Assembly (NCBI GenBank): GCA_022570795.1
Contig: JAKUDP010000004.1
Span: forward strand, 558,001-622,000
Direction of reading: 5' to 3'
DNA: 64,000 nt
Origin: Sphaerulina vaccinii
Lineage: Eukaryota; Ascomycota; Dothideomycetes; Mycosphaerellales; Mycosphaerellaceae
Position numbers and translations under genes: made by a program. Numbering within the stretch: the stretch's first letter is position 1; each line of letters begins with the position of its first letter. Positions 8,813 to 19,593 of this stretch are shown here, piece after piece. The notes below the pieces were generated by a model. It searched no databases. It saw nothing but the letters and a program-made list of their open reading frames with translations, and was not told where the DNA came from.

Positions 8813-11530
8813 CTACTCCGCCGGGCCACAGGATTTGCTGCTTCGATACTGGACACTGGACACTGGCGTGGGCACTGCAATGTTGTCAGAAGGCACTTTC
8901 GGTGGGCCAGTGCCTGGAATGACCACTCCGTCGTCGGAGTCGCCGAGTTGTCTTCGTTCTCTGGAGCAGTGACGATCCTCGCATTGGATAACTTCAATAT
9001 CTCGACGCATCTCCTGATCTGTCAACAACCTCGTCGTGTTGAATATACCATCACGAACGACGACTCGACCGTCTACCAGCTCTAGACGCTTCGAAGGAGG
9101 GTTCTTGGTGGGACGTTCAGGTTCCGCTTCTTGTTCAGACCCAGTGCGTTCTGGCGCTGGTCTTTTCTTGAGATCAGGACGAGCTTTGTATGCCGCGTCA
9201 AGCATTGCTTGAGGAGGATCGTTCGCGTACAAGCCTTTTGCGGTAACAGAGCTCTTGTAGTCATTGGGCATCGAGGCTGTCTTGTACCAGCCATCGTCTG
9301 TAAGGAGAACGTAACCAGGATCGAGAGGTGCGATGTCCTTCGGCCAGCAAGGGTTCTCCTTCAGCAGCCAGTCATTCTCCTTACTTGGCAGTTCAACACC
9401 ATCCCAGTCAAAGTCAATCTCGAATACGGCGCGTGTATACGGAACGTCCTTTTCCTTGGATGTAAAGGTGGTTGTCTTGTCCTTACCAACGACACTGTTC
9501 GTCTCTGGTTTCTGCCCTTTAAGATCCAGTAACTTGCCATTGAAGGGCACTTGGTTGTAGGACTCATCATTCTCGATGATCTTTCCATTTCTATCCTTCT
9601 GACGTGACCGCGACCGCTGGCCATTGTATTTACCTCCATCTTCTGTAGCACAGAATGAATTCCATACTTGTGCCGCTCCGCTGTTCTCTGAACCAGGCAG
9701 CCAGCGAATGTACTGTCCATATTGCTTCTTCTTGCGCTCGTCTGCGGACGAAGGAACGAAGTATGCAGGAGGCCATTCGTCCCTTTGGCACCTGGGTTGC
9801 GGCTTCTGCTGGCCTTGAAAGACATATTGGTTGTCGGCCATAGTGAATGAGCTCCAGATAGCATTGCTATGCTGTGTTGACCAGTCATCCGTTGCTGTGC
9901 CTTCAACACGTTGATTCTCGTCCTCGCAGACAAATCTGCGTGGCGCGCCAGCCTGAATCGCAGAATAGTAGTGCGCACAAGCTTGAGGATGTTCAGAAGC
10001 GACACAATACTTTGTTATGGCACTCTTCATCGTCTGTGCCTTGGATCCATCGATGATATAGGACGTAATCTGATCTTTACAGTCCCCATCTGTTGCATGG
10101 TCAGTGTCCATCATGCATGAATTCGACAGAGTGAATTGGAAAACTTGCCTTTGGGTGCACGTTTGTTCATTCCTCGAGAGCATTGCCTTGGCCTCTCGGT
10201 CGTTGTGGGCGGCGTTGTTGTTTCCGCCGGCTTCGATGGCTTGGGTTGTGGTTGACTAGGACTTGGTTTCTCCGGCTTGTCACCTTGACCTCTACCCGGC
10301 TTTAACCCTGACAAGAAGTCATCCAGGCCTTTGGAAGGACCAGAGCCTTTGGCCCACGACGGAGGAAACTTTGTAACGCCTCCGAACAGCCTACCTGCTC
10401 CAAGTGAAGCCGACATCTCCAGGAAGTCTCCAAATACTTTCTCTCCTTCCTCGGACGTATATTCATTGCCGCATATCTCGTTCAGGAGCCCGGTAGTAGG
10501 CGAGTTGATAAAGTCGGTGAACTTCTCACCAGCCGCGAGTGCCGAAGCCATTGTGTAGCTGAGCATGACGGCTGCCTGCATAGCTGACACCACGGCCGCT
10601 GTGACGGGACCACCCATCATAGACACGGCGGTGGCGCCACCTGAGATCACTGTTGTGATTGCTGTGGCCCATACCTTACAAGTGATCTGATAGTGGGTCA
10701 GCACTTTCACTTACTGTCGCAAGAAAAGGATGTATCCGAGCTCGAACAAAACGAATTTGCTACACACCTCTTCGATGCCTTAGAGACGTTTTAATCAGTA
10801 TGGCTGACCTGTACAATGTTGATATAAGTCTTACCTGGAACAACCGTGCTCGCGAACCAGTCAGCAAGCATGGTAATTGGCACGTCGTTGCAGGAGCAAT
10901 TGCCCTTGGAGACTTGAGTATCTCCTGTGTCTCGTGGTCAGAAGCTGTTTCAGAGATCGTGACTCGTTTTGAACATACCGACAAAATTGAAGTTTTCCCA
11001 GTGGGTTGGATTGGCCCAAGATATACAGGCAACGCTAGCCGTCTTGTTGTTGTCGATGTTCTCGTCGAATGCTTAGCGCAGAATGGCACGCATTGTGCTT
11101 TAGACTTGTCGCCATCGAAGGATTCCCAATCCCATCGTCCGTATTGGTCGTAGGTCTTCTTCTGAAATACGGTGCATTCGCTGTCCATCATGAACTGCGG
11201 AGGAGCATCGGCGCCCGTCGGTTGCGGTGGTGAGTTCGGGAACGTGCGCGCGAAGCCTTGGTTGGAAGGTGCAACGGCCTCTGGAACAAAAGAGGTCGAA
11301 GTGGGCCTGATTGTGTTGTATGTGCACGACGCACCAGTCTTCGGATGCAGAACATTAGGCTTGCCATCGCCGATCACCTCCGTGCAGTACGACACAGGGG
11401 CCAATGTGGGAAGGTTCGTCAGAACCCCAACAAATGAAGGAGGAGGAACAGCACCACCAAGGTGCAATAAGGAGAATAAAGATAACAAGGAGAGAAGAAG
11501 CATAGGGTGAAAGAGTTGACGAGGTAGCAT
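8813..11530 (-). CDS. Large secreted protein of unknown function, multi-exon
   Basis: Begins with a clear signal peptide (MLPRQLFHPMLLLSLLSLFS...) at 11530. Proposed exons: 11530-11090, 11042-10979, 10924-10835, 10778-10768 (11 nt), 10686-10149, 10089-8813; they total 807 codons and every phase closes. The intron at 10148-10090 uses a GC-AG pair with an excellent GCAAGT donor. The 47 nt intron at 11089-11043 has a weak GTGCCA donor; without it a one-base frameshift near 11073 must be assumed. After a Cys-containing N-terminal region comes an Ala/Gly-rich hydrophobic stretch (residues ~210-260), a Pro/Lys/Thr linker, then a charged C-terminal half with DWSTQHSNAIWSSFTMADNQ and SGAAQVWNSFC. No known domain recognised; probably extracellular, possibly substrate- or host-facing. 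Confidence 0.65.
10090..10148 (-). other. GC-AG intron
   Basis: Donor AAAG|GCAAGT and acceptor CAACAG flank 59 nt. Splicing joins AAA-G with AT-GGG and keeps the frame open for the last 1277 nt, whereas reading through stops within a few dozen codons. GC-AG introns are a known minor class with strong donor context. Confidence 0.7.
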
Positions 11531-12530
11531 GATCGTGAAAACTCGATGGTCGCTCACTGGTATCCGATCGTGTCTCTGGGTTGTGGTGTCAAGCTTGGAT
11601 GATTTCCGAGCGCCTCATCACGCTCGCAACACGAGATCTTAAGTATCGCAGGACTTAAGGTACCATATTGCTGCGACCGGCGCCTAATGTCGTTGGTTGT
11701 ACGATAATAGCACCTCACCATCCTCCAGCGAACCCTGCATATCACTGCTGGATAGCCAAGAAGGACAGGTGGAAGGCTAGACAGCATAGATGCTTCTGTC
11801 ATTCGTCGAAGACATGGCTACGCCGCACAGGATGCATACTGAAGCGCGCAAGTCCCTGAAATACGTGCAGACAGCCTGAGTTTGGAAGCGGCGCGGGTTC
11901 CAGATTTGGTGCTTGGTGTGCAGGTGCATAGACGCTGCTGTGCGGCGCGGGCACTCGATCGGCAGTGGCTCTCACGGTCGTGAGCGAGGCAGATGTTATG
12001 GAGCTTGAAGAGTGGCAACATCTTCGGCATCGATAGACATTGCGCGTGTTGATTGTCCTGGCTCGAATCGGAAGTAGCAGTCTTGTTGGCAGCTGCCCAT
12101 TGTAATTGCAGCTGTACAGAGACACCTGAAGTCAACAGATGCAGTAGCACAAGCGCCGAGATGCACGGCAGCGGTACATGAAACTGAGGCAGCTGTGGGA
12201 TCGAACTCTGTCCAAACTCAAAATCCTTGCTCCAGGATTCTCTTAGCATGTCGCTCCACAAACATGTCTGCCATGTAGCCGACTGGAATGGAACAAGATT
12301 CTGAATGCTATGCGATCAACTTTTGGGCTCGCGGCAATAGTGAAAAGGTCGAAAGTCGTGTCTCGATCTCAAAAGTCCTCTCCGCTGACCAGCGGGCATC
12401 GAGCTATCGTATGTTCGGACAGAGTGAAGGATCATAGATTCTGCGCTCAGAGACGCTCGCCGCGGGTTGAGCCGCTGAAGTCGTAGAACGCTGAGGCATC
12501 AGAATTGTCCCCAAAACATCTACCCTGGCC
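11531..12530. other. Intergenic, no gene supported
   Basis: About 1 kb between two minus-strand genes. Overlapping short frames on the minus strand (up to 147 codons at 11818-12261) are unlike any family I know and have no start or splice support. Confidence 0.4.
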
Positions 12531-13187
12531 TCAAATGCTTTCCAATGCAGCCAAGCACTCTTCTTTCCGATAGTTCTCACTTGGCCAACCGTGCTTCGCA
12601 AACAAATCCCTGTACATCTTCATGCGTACCTCGTCTGTTCGGTGTGCAAATCGAACTGTTCGTGGGTTCCGTGGATATGCCTCAAGCTCGCGGAATGACT
12701 CTTTCACACCTTGAGCCCACTTGCTCGGACTTTCATCTTTCGCGAATACCGCCTCTTGGAAGTCGACAGTGATAATCTCGCCACTTCTCGCATCGCAGAA
12801 TATCCACATTCCGTCGCGTCCAGGACACATCCCCAATGTTGCCAAGTAGCGACCACGCTCCAATCTCAGAGGCTCCCACATGCATCCATCCATGACCACT
12901 TCGAGAGGCTCTTCGGTGTAACCGGGACTTCCGCTGAAGTCATTGCAGACACAGTGCTCCCATATCTCGTAATCGTCTGGCTCGTTACACGTGATGTACG
13001 GCAGGTGTCGGAGAAGATCGATGACAGCCTCATCCTTCTCATCAGGTTTGAAATGCTTTCGTATGTTCTCGACAGGCCAGCCTTCGACAGGTGGGACTTT
13101 GAGCGCTTCTGCTGTGATGTGAAGCGTGGTCAGAAACTTGTAGAACGAGAGCAGTTCTTCTGCGAGTTGGATTCGTAAAGGTCGCAT
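12531..13187 (-). CDS. Hypothetical 218-residue protein
   Basis: Single open frame of 219 codons with a good ATG at 13187. The sequence is globular and rich in aromatic and charged residues: FYKFLTTLHITAEALKVPP and GWPVENIRKHFKPDEKDEAV near the N-terminus, then LRHLPYITCNEPDDYEIWEH, RYLATLGMCPGRDGMWIFCD and GEIITVDFQ. The pattern of a helical start followed by a leader such as LRHLPYI and short beta strands resembles SMI1/KNR4-like or similar small fungal proteins, but I cannot assign it. No signal peptide or membrane segment. Likely cytosolic. Its coherent composition argues that it is a real gene. Confidence 0.6.
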   Translation of the reverse strand: MRPLRIQLAEELLSFYKFLTTLHITAEALKVPPVEGWPVENIRKHFKPDEKDEAVIDLLRHLPYITCNEPDDYEIWEHCVCNDFSGSPGYTEEPLEVVMDGCMWEPLRLERGRYLATLGMCPGRDGMWIFCDARSGEIITVDFQEAVFAKDESPSKWAQGVKESFRELEAYPRNPRTVRFAHRTDEVRMKMYRDLFAKHGWPSENYRKEECLAALESI

Positions 13188-13563
13188 TGTGGTGACAGGA
13201 GACTGCGCAAGTTAGCGATGTGCGCTCGAAGAACGATCCGAAAAATCTGATCGTTTGTGTTATTGTGTGTTGTGCTGAGATGTATTCTCGAAGGTGCCGC
13301 CTCAGATCTGTAGCTCTAGCCGCCCGCGCGGCAAACTCTAAATTACGAACGGCGCCAAATGGTAGGCCACGACGAGGAGCTGCATCGTAGGAGTAGATCC
13401 GCACTTCAGTGAGAAAACCTGTAGAGACAGGCACCGCTTGCAATATGTTCCCGCTCCCCGACCTGTTTTCTTTCAGAGCATGTCTTCATGTGATCGGTGG
13501 TACTCATCGCCCCGAAACGAGCTCTGAAGCCATGCCATTGTTGTCCCTGCCATGGCCAGCTTC

Positions 13564-14361
13564 TCAAGTCGGCACATAGTATCGCTTGTCCACCCCATCG
13601 GCATTGAGAGTCGCATGGTCATTGGGAGCATTGCGAGCAGCAACGGATGCGTGAGCGATTTGCTTCCACAAATCGCTCAAGACAAAACCTCCATAGTCGG
13701 CGTCCGTATCTTCAGGTAGCTCGCCATGTTCGGCTATGTGATCCACAATGAGTCGACGTGGCGCATTATCGGAGACCAAGTTGGTGTCAAATTCTTCGTC
13801 GTGCAGTATGGCATCAATGCTTGGCATACCGATGCGCAAGGTCGCTTTCATTTCATCTATGACCATATTCATAGAGATCGGGTCCTCCATCATCCCGGCA
13901 AAGGCGTAAAGCTCAACAAGGCTCTGCCAGCTGTCCGATACGTTGGTACAGCCAGAAGTGACGACCTCATCTCGGATCAGGAGTTGTACGTAGGTATTGG
14001 AAACATCCACCATGGGCTTCAGGCAGGGCTTGTCGAAGCAGTCATAAAGTTCTATCGCTGCAAAGAAGGGCGTGTCCTCTTCGTCATATATCTCGAATTG
14101 GCCTTTGACCAGCGTGGAGCGTGTCAGGATGAGCTCTTTTGGCACATGGTAAGTCGAGGGTGGCTGATTGTCCGCAAATTCGAAAACCAGGCGGATAGTC
14201 TCGGAGTAATTGACTCTGTAAGCTTGATCAGCTATATGCCACAAGTTCTGTACAGCGAATAGCTACCTTTGTCGCTTTGCAGCCTGAGGAATCTCCCCTG
14301 CTTTCTTGCGCTTGCTCGACGATACCATTGCAGCCTCACGACGTGCCTCCGTGTTGCTCAT
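13564..14361 (-). CDS. BTB/POZ-like protein
   Basis: Two exons, 14361-14267 and 14215-13564, with a short GTAGCT...TACAG intron, give 248 residues. The N-terminus is basic (SSKRKKAGEIPQAAKRQR). The core TIRLVFEFADNQPPSTYHVP then KELILTRSTLVKGQFEIYDE follows the order of fungal BTB proteins: a beta-hairpin with a fold-back V-x-K-xx-L segment, then a helix-rich part with SWQSLVELYAFAGMMEDPIS and IDEMKATLRI. Such proteins form homo- or hetero-oligomers; fungal members with only this domain have no established role. A broken paralog with the same intron position lies at 18071-18857. No DNA-binding domain is seen apart from the basic tail. Confidence 0.65.
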
Positions 14362-14550
14362 GTTCTGCACAGTCGAGAAAGTCGTCTGCAATTGTGTTGC
14401 TTGTGGTCGTCGATGATCTTGCTGTCGTCGATTGAGGTGGAAAGATGGTAAGAGCATTTGTAGTGCTGGAAGCTCAGGCAATTCAATGTGAAGTGGTTGA
14501 ATAGAGTGGATCACTGTGGCCCAGTTCACTTTACTTGGGCACCTCACCAT

Positions 14551-15861
14551 TCACACCTCAATCTTGGCATGCCTGAAGTACTTCATCCCCACCCAAGCGA
14601 CTGTGATCCACACCCATGCAACCACTCCAGTCAACACAATCAATGCCGGATAGTAGCCTACAATAGGCAAAGTAGGGTCGTCCTCCAACTCAGGCGGAGC
14701 GTATGGCGTCTCTCCAACGTCCCAAGCCCAGCTCCAGATCTCCAGACAGCTTCCCATGCCGACCGTGAATATCAGCCAAGTAACAACCAGGACCACCCAG
14801 CCCCAGTACTCGGTCTCAGTATAGTCGTGGGGCTCCAGTGCTAGTGGCGATGCAGGAAAGGTCGAGAGTGCAGATGTCAGATTCTGCGAAAGTGGCGAGC
14901 GGGAATGTTTCCTGCTCTTATGACTGGGTCGGCGGGACACGGAAGCATCAGGAAAGTAGCTCGTGGCGGTCGATGAAAGTGGCTTCTGTGGAGCGAGGTA
15001 GCTATTAGCTGGTCGATCAAAGGTAAGCACATCATCGTCGTCGGTCGTGCTGGCGTAGCTCGCATTGCTGACAGGACTCTTCATGTCAAGTGGGCTCTTG
15101 AGCTCTGCTGAAGTCTTGCGCTGCTCAAGATGAGGTCGGTGATCTGTCAGAAGTGACAGACGTGCTGATGTTGCTGCTGCAGACTCCGACCAGCCGCTGT
15201 CACTGCTACTTGCTGCGTTGACGTTCTCATAGCTGAACTTCTCATTCAAGGTGTTGCTGCTGTTCTCTCGTGGTGGAAGTGGAGGCGGTTTGAGCTCTCC
15301 ACCGAATTCGTCCGCATGTGCTGCCTGTATCTGCTGGACCTGCTTCAGGGACGGAGTGCGCTGCAGAACACTATTCCGCCTCTCCCTCGTCTCCGTAACC
15401 AGTCTTCGGGTTCCAAGCAGTGCTGTCTTTCTCAAGGAGCCTTTCCGCTTCCTCGACTTTGTAGCCTTCAGCACTGCAGCCATAGCACTGTCCCCTTTCA
15501 CTGGCGAGACTGGAGAAGTGATAGGCTCGTCATCATCGATGCTCTTTCTGCTTTTACTGCTGCGAGGACTCCTTGGTGGCTTCAGCTCACTCTCACTCTC
15601 TTTCTCCCGTGAAGGAGGCCTGTTCAAGAAGTTGAATTTGGCTAAGAGATTCCCGCTCACACTCCGTCTATGCTCTGTACGCTTGCCGGGGGATGCTGCA
15701 GTGGTCTGCTCTACTGGCGAGGAAGGAGCAGAGGGCGAGCTCCAGGGGAACTTCATATTCTCCCTGGAGGCTTTCATATTGGTCGCGTCGTCGTCCTCGA
15801 GATCAGGAAGAGGACCAGAGACAGTGATTCTACGGCGGTCGCCGCTTCTTGATTCGGGCAT
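14551..15861 (-). CDS. Conserved fungal membrane protein, unknown function
   Basis: Single exon, 436 residues. The first ~330 residues are disordered, basic and Ser/Pro-rich, with repeated phosphosite-like motifs (SPVSPVKGD, PPRSPRSSKSRKS). The C-terminus holds two transmembrane segments: one around WGWVVLVVTWLIFTVGMGSC and a second around YYPALIVLTGVVAWVWITVA. Between them is a short acidic, Pro-rich loop, and a basic end KYFRHAKIEV. This layout, a long regulatory tail and a two-TM hairpin, is seen in fungal ER or plasma-membrane proteins annotated only as hypothetical. It diverges from the Zrg17-like gene across 376 bp. Confidence 0.75.
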   Translation of the reverse strand: MPESRSGDRRRITVSGPLPDLEDDDATNMKASRENMKFPWSSPSAPSSPVEQTTAASPGKRTEHRRSVSGNLLAKFNFLNRPPSREKESESELKPPRSPRSSKSRKSIDDDEPITSPVSPVKGDSAMAAVLKATKSRKRKGSLRKTALLGTRRLVTETRERRNSVLQRTPSLKQVQQIQAAHADEFGGELKPPPLPPRENSSNTLNEKFSYENVNAASSSDSGWSESAAATSARLSLLTDHRPHLEQRKTSAELKSPLDMKSPVSNASYASTTDDDDVLTFDRPANSYLAPQKPLSSTATSYFPDASVSRRPSHKSRKHSRSPLSQNLTSALSTFPASPLALEPHDYTETEYWGWVVLVVTWLIFTVGMGSCLEIWSWAWDVGETPYAPPELEDDPTLPIVGYYPALIVLTGVVAWVWITVAWVGMKYFRHAKIEV

Positions 15862-16237
15862 GCTGTCCTCTTATGCTCCAGAGCATTGGGCTGATGCAGC
15901 AGCAGGATCGCGGATCGTTTATCGGAAGGCTTATCGCGACTCTGAAACGTTGACGCGCAGCTTGATGGACAGCGATGCCTCGTCTTGTGTTGGCGAAGAT
16001 GATGGAAGTGGGAAGTTGACAAGCATCAAGCATCAAAAGTGCGGACCGACGCGTCTTCCAACACGCTGCTCTGCTTCCCCTGAACACCTTACTGGTCACA
16101 CAAAACAACTGTTATTGACAACATCGCAACGTTTATACCACGAATTTGGAAGTCAACGTGGTAGACGTGATCATCAGCACATCTCAATGTCAAGTCTAAG
16201 TCCAGTGTGACCTTTGATATCCTGATCGACAAGCACA
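15862..16237. promoter_or_regulatory. Divergent promoter region
   Basis: The 376 bp gap lies between the divergent ATGs at 15861 (minus) and 16238 (plus). The open frames reading through it on the plus strand are continuations of antisense frames of the minus-strand gene and are not coding. Confidence 0.4.
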
Positions 16238-17860
16238 ATGTCTTCCAATCTCCCCATCCCACTTCCACCGCGAACACCTACGCCGCCTACGCCTCTACCG
16301 CAAGAATATGAACCTCCTTCACCGCCGACATCCTTGAAGCCTCGGCCGGGCGCGATAGGACTAGGACTTCACCAGCAAAACGACAGCGTCAGCAGTCTCA
16401 CACCTAGCATACAAGAACATCACGACTACGATTTCAGAACTGGCATCAATGATAGTCCCGCACGAAAGACAATGGAGTCGCAGTATGTCGGTATTGGTCC
16501 TGAGACGGGCAAGACCGACTCCACTGCCTCTATGCTCTCACCTGAAAGCGCGACTTTCAGCGTAAATGGGGGTCTGAGTCCTGCTGGGACGATATACAGT
16601 CCTATCACGCCGCAGACTGCTTCCACGGATGGTGGCTTTGGCAGTATAGACAGCAATTCTACTGGGCAGACTGTGACGAATCCTTTCAATTTCACGCCTG
16701 TGCAGTATGAAAGGAGTAATTCGATCACGAGCATCGGCGGTACGAGGAGTGAGAAGCTGGTAGGGAGACGAGGACACAAGTATAGGCATTCATCCATTCA
16801 TGCTAGTCACATGGAAGGAATCTTTAAGCCGCCCCAGGCGAGTAGGACTCCACTAGCTGTGCCTGCTAGTCTGCCTATGCCTACAAGGAAAGAAGCGTGG
16901 TGGAGCATGACCAAGCAGCAGACGACGAGGCTGACCTGGTGTATGTGCCATTTCTTGATTGCTGGTTACGTGCAGTTCTCTGGAGCGGGATCGCTAGCCA
17001 TGACTGCGCTAAGTAGGCTGTTACTGTTCGATGCTGCAGGTGCAACAGTATGTGTCGTGGTGGATGTGATGGGGAACTTCGAGGTCTGGAAACGAAGCTC
17101 GATTAAACATCCCTTTGGACTGGAACGAGCAGATGTGCTCGCAGGATTTGGCATGGCGGTCTTCATTGGCTTCATGGGTCTAGATGTGATCAGCCACGGG
17201 ATCCAACACTCCCTCGAGAACCTAGGAACACACGTTGCTCACTCGCCACATGCGCACGAGCGAGTAGGTACAGCGCATGTCGACTTCGCCAGTCTGCTAT
17301 CGATCGGCAGCACGCTTGTCTCTGCTGTACTGCTGAAGAATCATGCTCGTATGGGCAAAGCTATGCGTGTTGGACTCCTAGCAGGCTGGGGCAAGATCTT
17401 AGGAAACCCCTCGCACTTCCTTACACTATCCTGCTCTCTAGCGATCCTGGCACTGCCATTCCTCACAACGAAGTACTACGCAGCATTCGACTTCGCCCTC
17501 TCAGTCGTCACAGCAACATTCATGATACTCACTGGCGCACGCCTCGGAACATCTCTATCTTCCATGCTTCTCATGTCGGCGCGAAGTCCTTCAGACGACA
17601 AACACGCACTACGAGACATTGCAGATGATGTTGCGAACTGCGATCCAAGCATAACAAACGTGGACGAAGCGCGATTCTGGCAGGTGCACTATGGAAGTGG
17701 CATGGCGAATCTCAAGTTGAGATATAGGAAGAGCAGAGGTGGATATGGAATGACTGAGGACTTGACGAGAATACGACAAAATATAACAAAACTGGTGCAG
17801 AAGAGGTTGAGTGGGCTGAGGTGGGATGTCAGTGTACAATTGAGCGTGGAGACGGATTGA
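16238..17860 (+). CDS. ZRG17: Zrg17-like cation diffusion facilitator protein
   Basis: Single exon, 540 residues. A ~220-residue Pro/Ser/Thr-rich cytosolic N-terminus precedes several hydrophobic segments (residues ~230-440). The CDF signature loop is visible as KHPFGLERADVLAGFGMAVF, preceded by LLLFDAAGATVCVVVDVMGN. In yeast, Zrg17 pairs with Msc2 to bring zinc into the ER, where Zrg17 lacks the transport-site residues and serves as a partner. Here too no canonical HxxxD zinc site can be seen in the helices that should carry it, which fits the Zrg17 branch more than an active ZnT. The C-terminal soluble part has RFWQVHYGSGMANLKLRYR, a CDF-type metallochaperone-like fold segment. CDF membership is confident; the Zrg17 assignment is inference. 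Confidence 0.8.
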   Translation: MSSNLPIPLPPRTPTPPTPLPQEYEPPSPPTSLKPRPGAIGLGLHQQNDSVSSLTPSIQEHHDYDFRTGINDSPARKTMESQYVGIGPETGKTDSTASMLSPESATFSVNGGLSPAGTIYSPITPQTASTDGGFGSIDSNSTGQTVTNPFNFTPVQYERSNSITSIGGTRSEKLVGRRGHKYRHSSIHASHMEGIFKPPQASRTPLAVPASLPMPTRKEAWWSMTKQQTTRLTWCMCHFLIAGYVQFSGAGSLAMTALSRLLLFDAAGATVCVVVDVMGNFEVWKRSSIKHPFGLERADVLAGFGMAVFIGFMGLDVISHGIQHSLENLGTHVAHSPHAHERVGTAHVDFASLLSIGSTLVSAVLLKNHARMGKAMRVGLLAGWGKILGNPSHFLTLSCSLAILALPFLTTKYYAAFDFALSVVTATFMILTGARLGTSLSSMLLMSARSPSDDKHALRDIADDVANCDPSITNVDEARFWQVHYGSGMANLKLRYRKSRGGYGMTEDLTRIRQNITKLVQKRLSGLRWDVSVQLSVETD

Positions 17861-18070
17861 GATGTGTATAGAGCATGAAAAGCGCTGGTCGGGATCCGCT
17901 CGATGTATAGAATATCGTGCCTCATAATGCTGTAAGTTTAAGCTCAGGTCTTGCTTCACTTCAGCTGAACTGAGGCAAGTGCAACCGTGCGCTTTCGCTT
18001 AACCTGATCCCTCTCGCACTTCAACAGCAATCGAAACACAAGCACCCACGATACACCACTGCAGGCCAAA

Positions 18071-18857
18071 ATGCTACACAAACAAGAACGTCGCGCATCC
18101 TCAGATACAAGCAAGCCGATGAAACGAAAAGGCGACGAGCACATCAAGTCAAAAGGCGAGATCAAGGAGGAGGAGGTCACAACAGCCACAGTGAAGCGAC
18201 AAAAGTAAGTGCTTGCACTGCATCAAGAATCACATCAAGACTTATGCAGGACGCAGAATGGATTGTTGGGACACGATTGAAGTCACCGCCGGTCGCGAAG
18301 TTGATACTGAACGCACTTTCCACCTGCCATAGTCGCTCGTCCTCGATCGCGCCCGCAACATACCCACATCCAACACAAAACCTGTCTGGGATCTCCCAAA
18401 GACCAGCAGCAAGACCTTCAACGCGTACTTTCAGCTCCTGCTGCACGACCAAGTTGTGATATGCGAAGAAGACATGACCTCGTCTCCGGACTCGCACTGG
18501 ACAGCATTGGTCGAGCTCTACGCCTTGGCCGCAGAGCTAGATGACAAAAAGTCGGAAGACATGGTAATGGACAGGCTTGTGCTGCTCTTGGAATTATACA
18601 ATGTTCCCCTGCATCAGATCAAGGCCATTTACCTTCTGCCATCTCAGCTCGGTGGCCCGCTTCGGCGTCTGGTACTAGACGATGTTGTTCGAGAAGCTGA
18701 GGAAGCGACTGTGAAGGACTGGGCATCTGAAGATGATCTTGAACAGATGCTGTGGCTAGGAGCATTCTTTCGTGACCTCAGCATGGCCTTGATGACAGTG
18801 AGGAGTTCGCGGAGGGTCAAGCAAATTGTTGCAACAGACTACTACGTTTCGGAGTAG
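18071..18857 (+). pseudogene. BTB-like gene with premature TAG
   Basis: Exons 18071-18204 and 18257-18857 (GTAAGT...GACGCAG intron) give one frame of 245 codons except for a single TAG at 18330-18332. The layout matches the intact BTB gene at 13564-14361: a basic end (ATVKRQK) at the exon junction, then WDTIEVTAGREVDTERTFHLP, the stop, then SLVLDRARN, and later SHWTALVELYALAAELDDKK and VMDRLVLLLE. The stop falls at the site where the paralog has Lys in VPKELIL, so one base change (AAG to TAG) explains it. Everything downstream stays open for 175 codons, so the lesion is recent, a sequencing error, or read through. The context TAG-TCG is not a known strong read-through motif. Confidence 0.65.
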
Positions 18858-19593
18858 TGAGTCGAGCCAAAGCGAGCGGTGGTGAAGTTTGGTGGAGCCT
18901 GACAGCAGTGCGGATGCGCGACATGTCTATGCGATCTAGCGTGCTTTTTTGCGCCACCAGAAGATACACCCCCGCATTCAACCCAAAGAGGAAGGTTGGA
19001 CATTCATCAGAAGCAACTCAAACGTTAGCTTAGACGAGATAAGCTGTTATCGGCATGTCTTGTGACATCTTATGGTCGCAGTGGCTGCTGGCCAAGACCA
19101 TAGCGTCTTGACCTTTGTGTCACTGTCCGATGACCTTCGAAGGCACAACAGCTTGTCGAGGAAGCACGAGTGGTACGCGGTCAGGAGAAAACAGATCTGG
19201 ATCACGATGCTGCTTAATTTCAAAATACAGACGAAGGTGCTTTGTCGACACTCGATGTGCCTATATCGAAAAGCGTCATTTCCACAAGCTGATCAGATCT
19301 ATCTTTCAGGAACAACTTGGCTGCAGCCGTACCTGCATGACACCAGCACAAGTCTAATCGCGATATGTGCAATCATCTTGCAGCAATGCTCTGAGTTAGG
19401 CAGCTCGCGCAAGAATGATCTCTAACACTATTACGTATCTGGCAACTCTGGAAACACATCGCCAGCAACTTCCACATGGCGAGCTCTCGCGTGCGGGTCC
19501 GCGTCTTCTATATAGTCGATCGCATCCCTTGCTTCGTTCGCGCGTCGACCACGAACATTCCACGTAGTGACTACTGGAACACCCGAAGCAAGC
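18858..19593. other. Intergenic, promoter of sedolisin gene
   Basis: No gene supported. A TATATAG motif at about 19509-19515 lies ~85 bp upstream of the peptidase ATG and could be a TATA element. Confidence 0.4.

Noticed and set aside
15251..16210. 319-codon plus-strand frame
   Set aside because: Antisense of the membrane protein at 14551-15861 and continuing into the divergent promoter; no homology signs.
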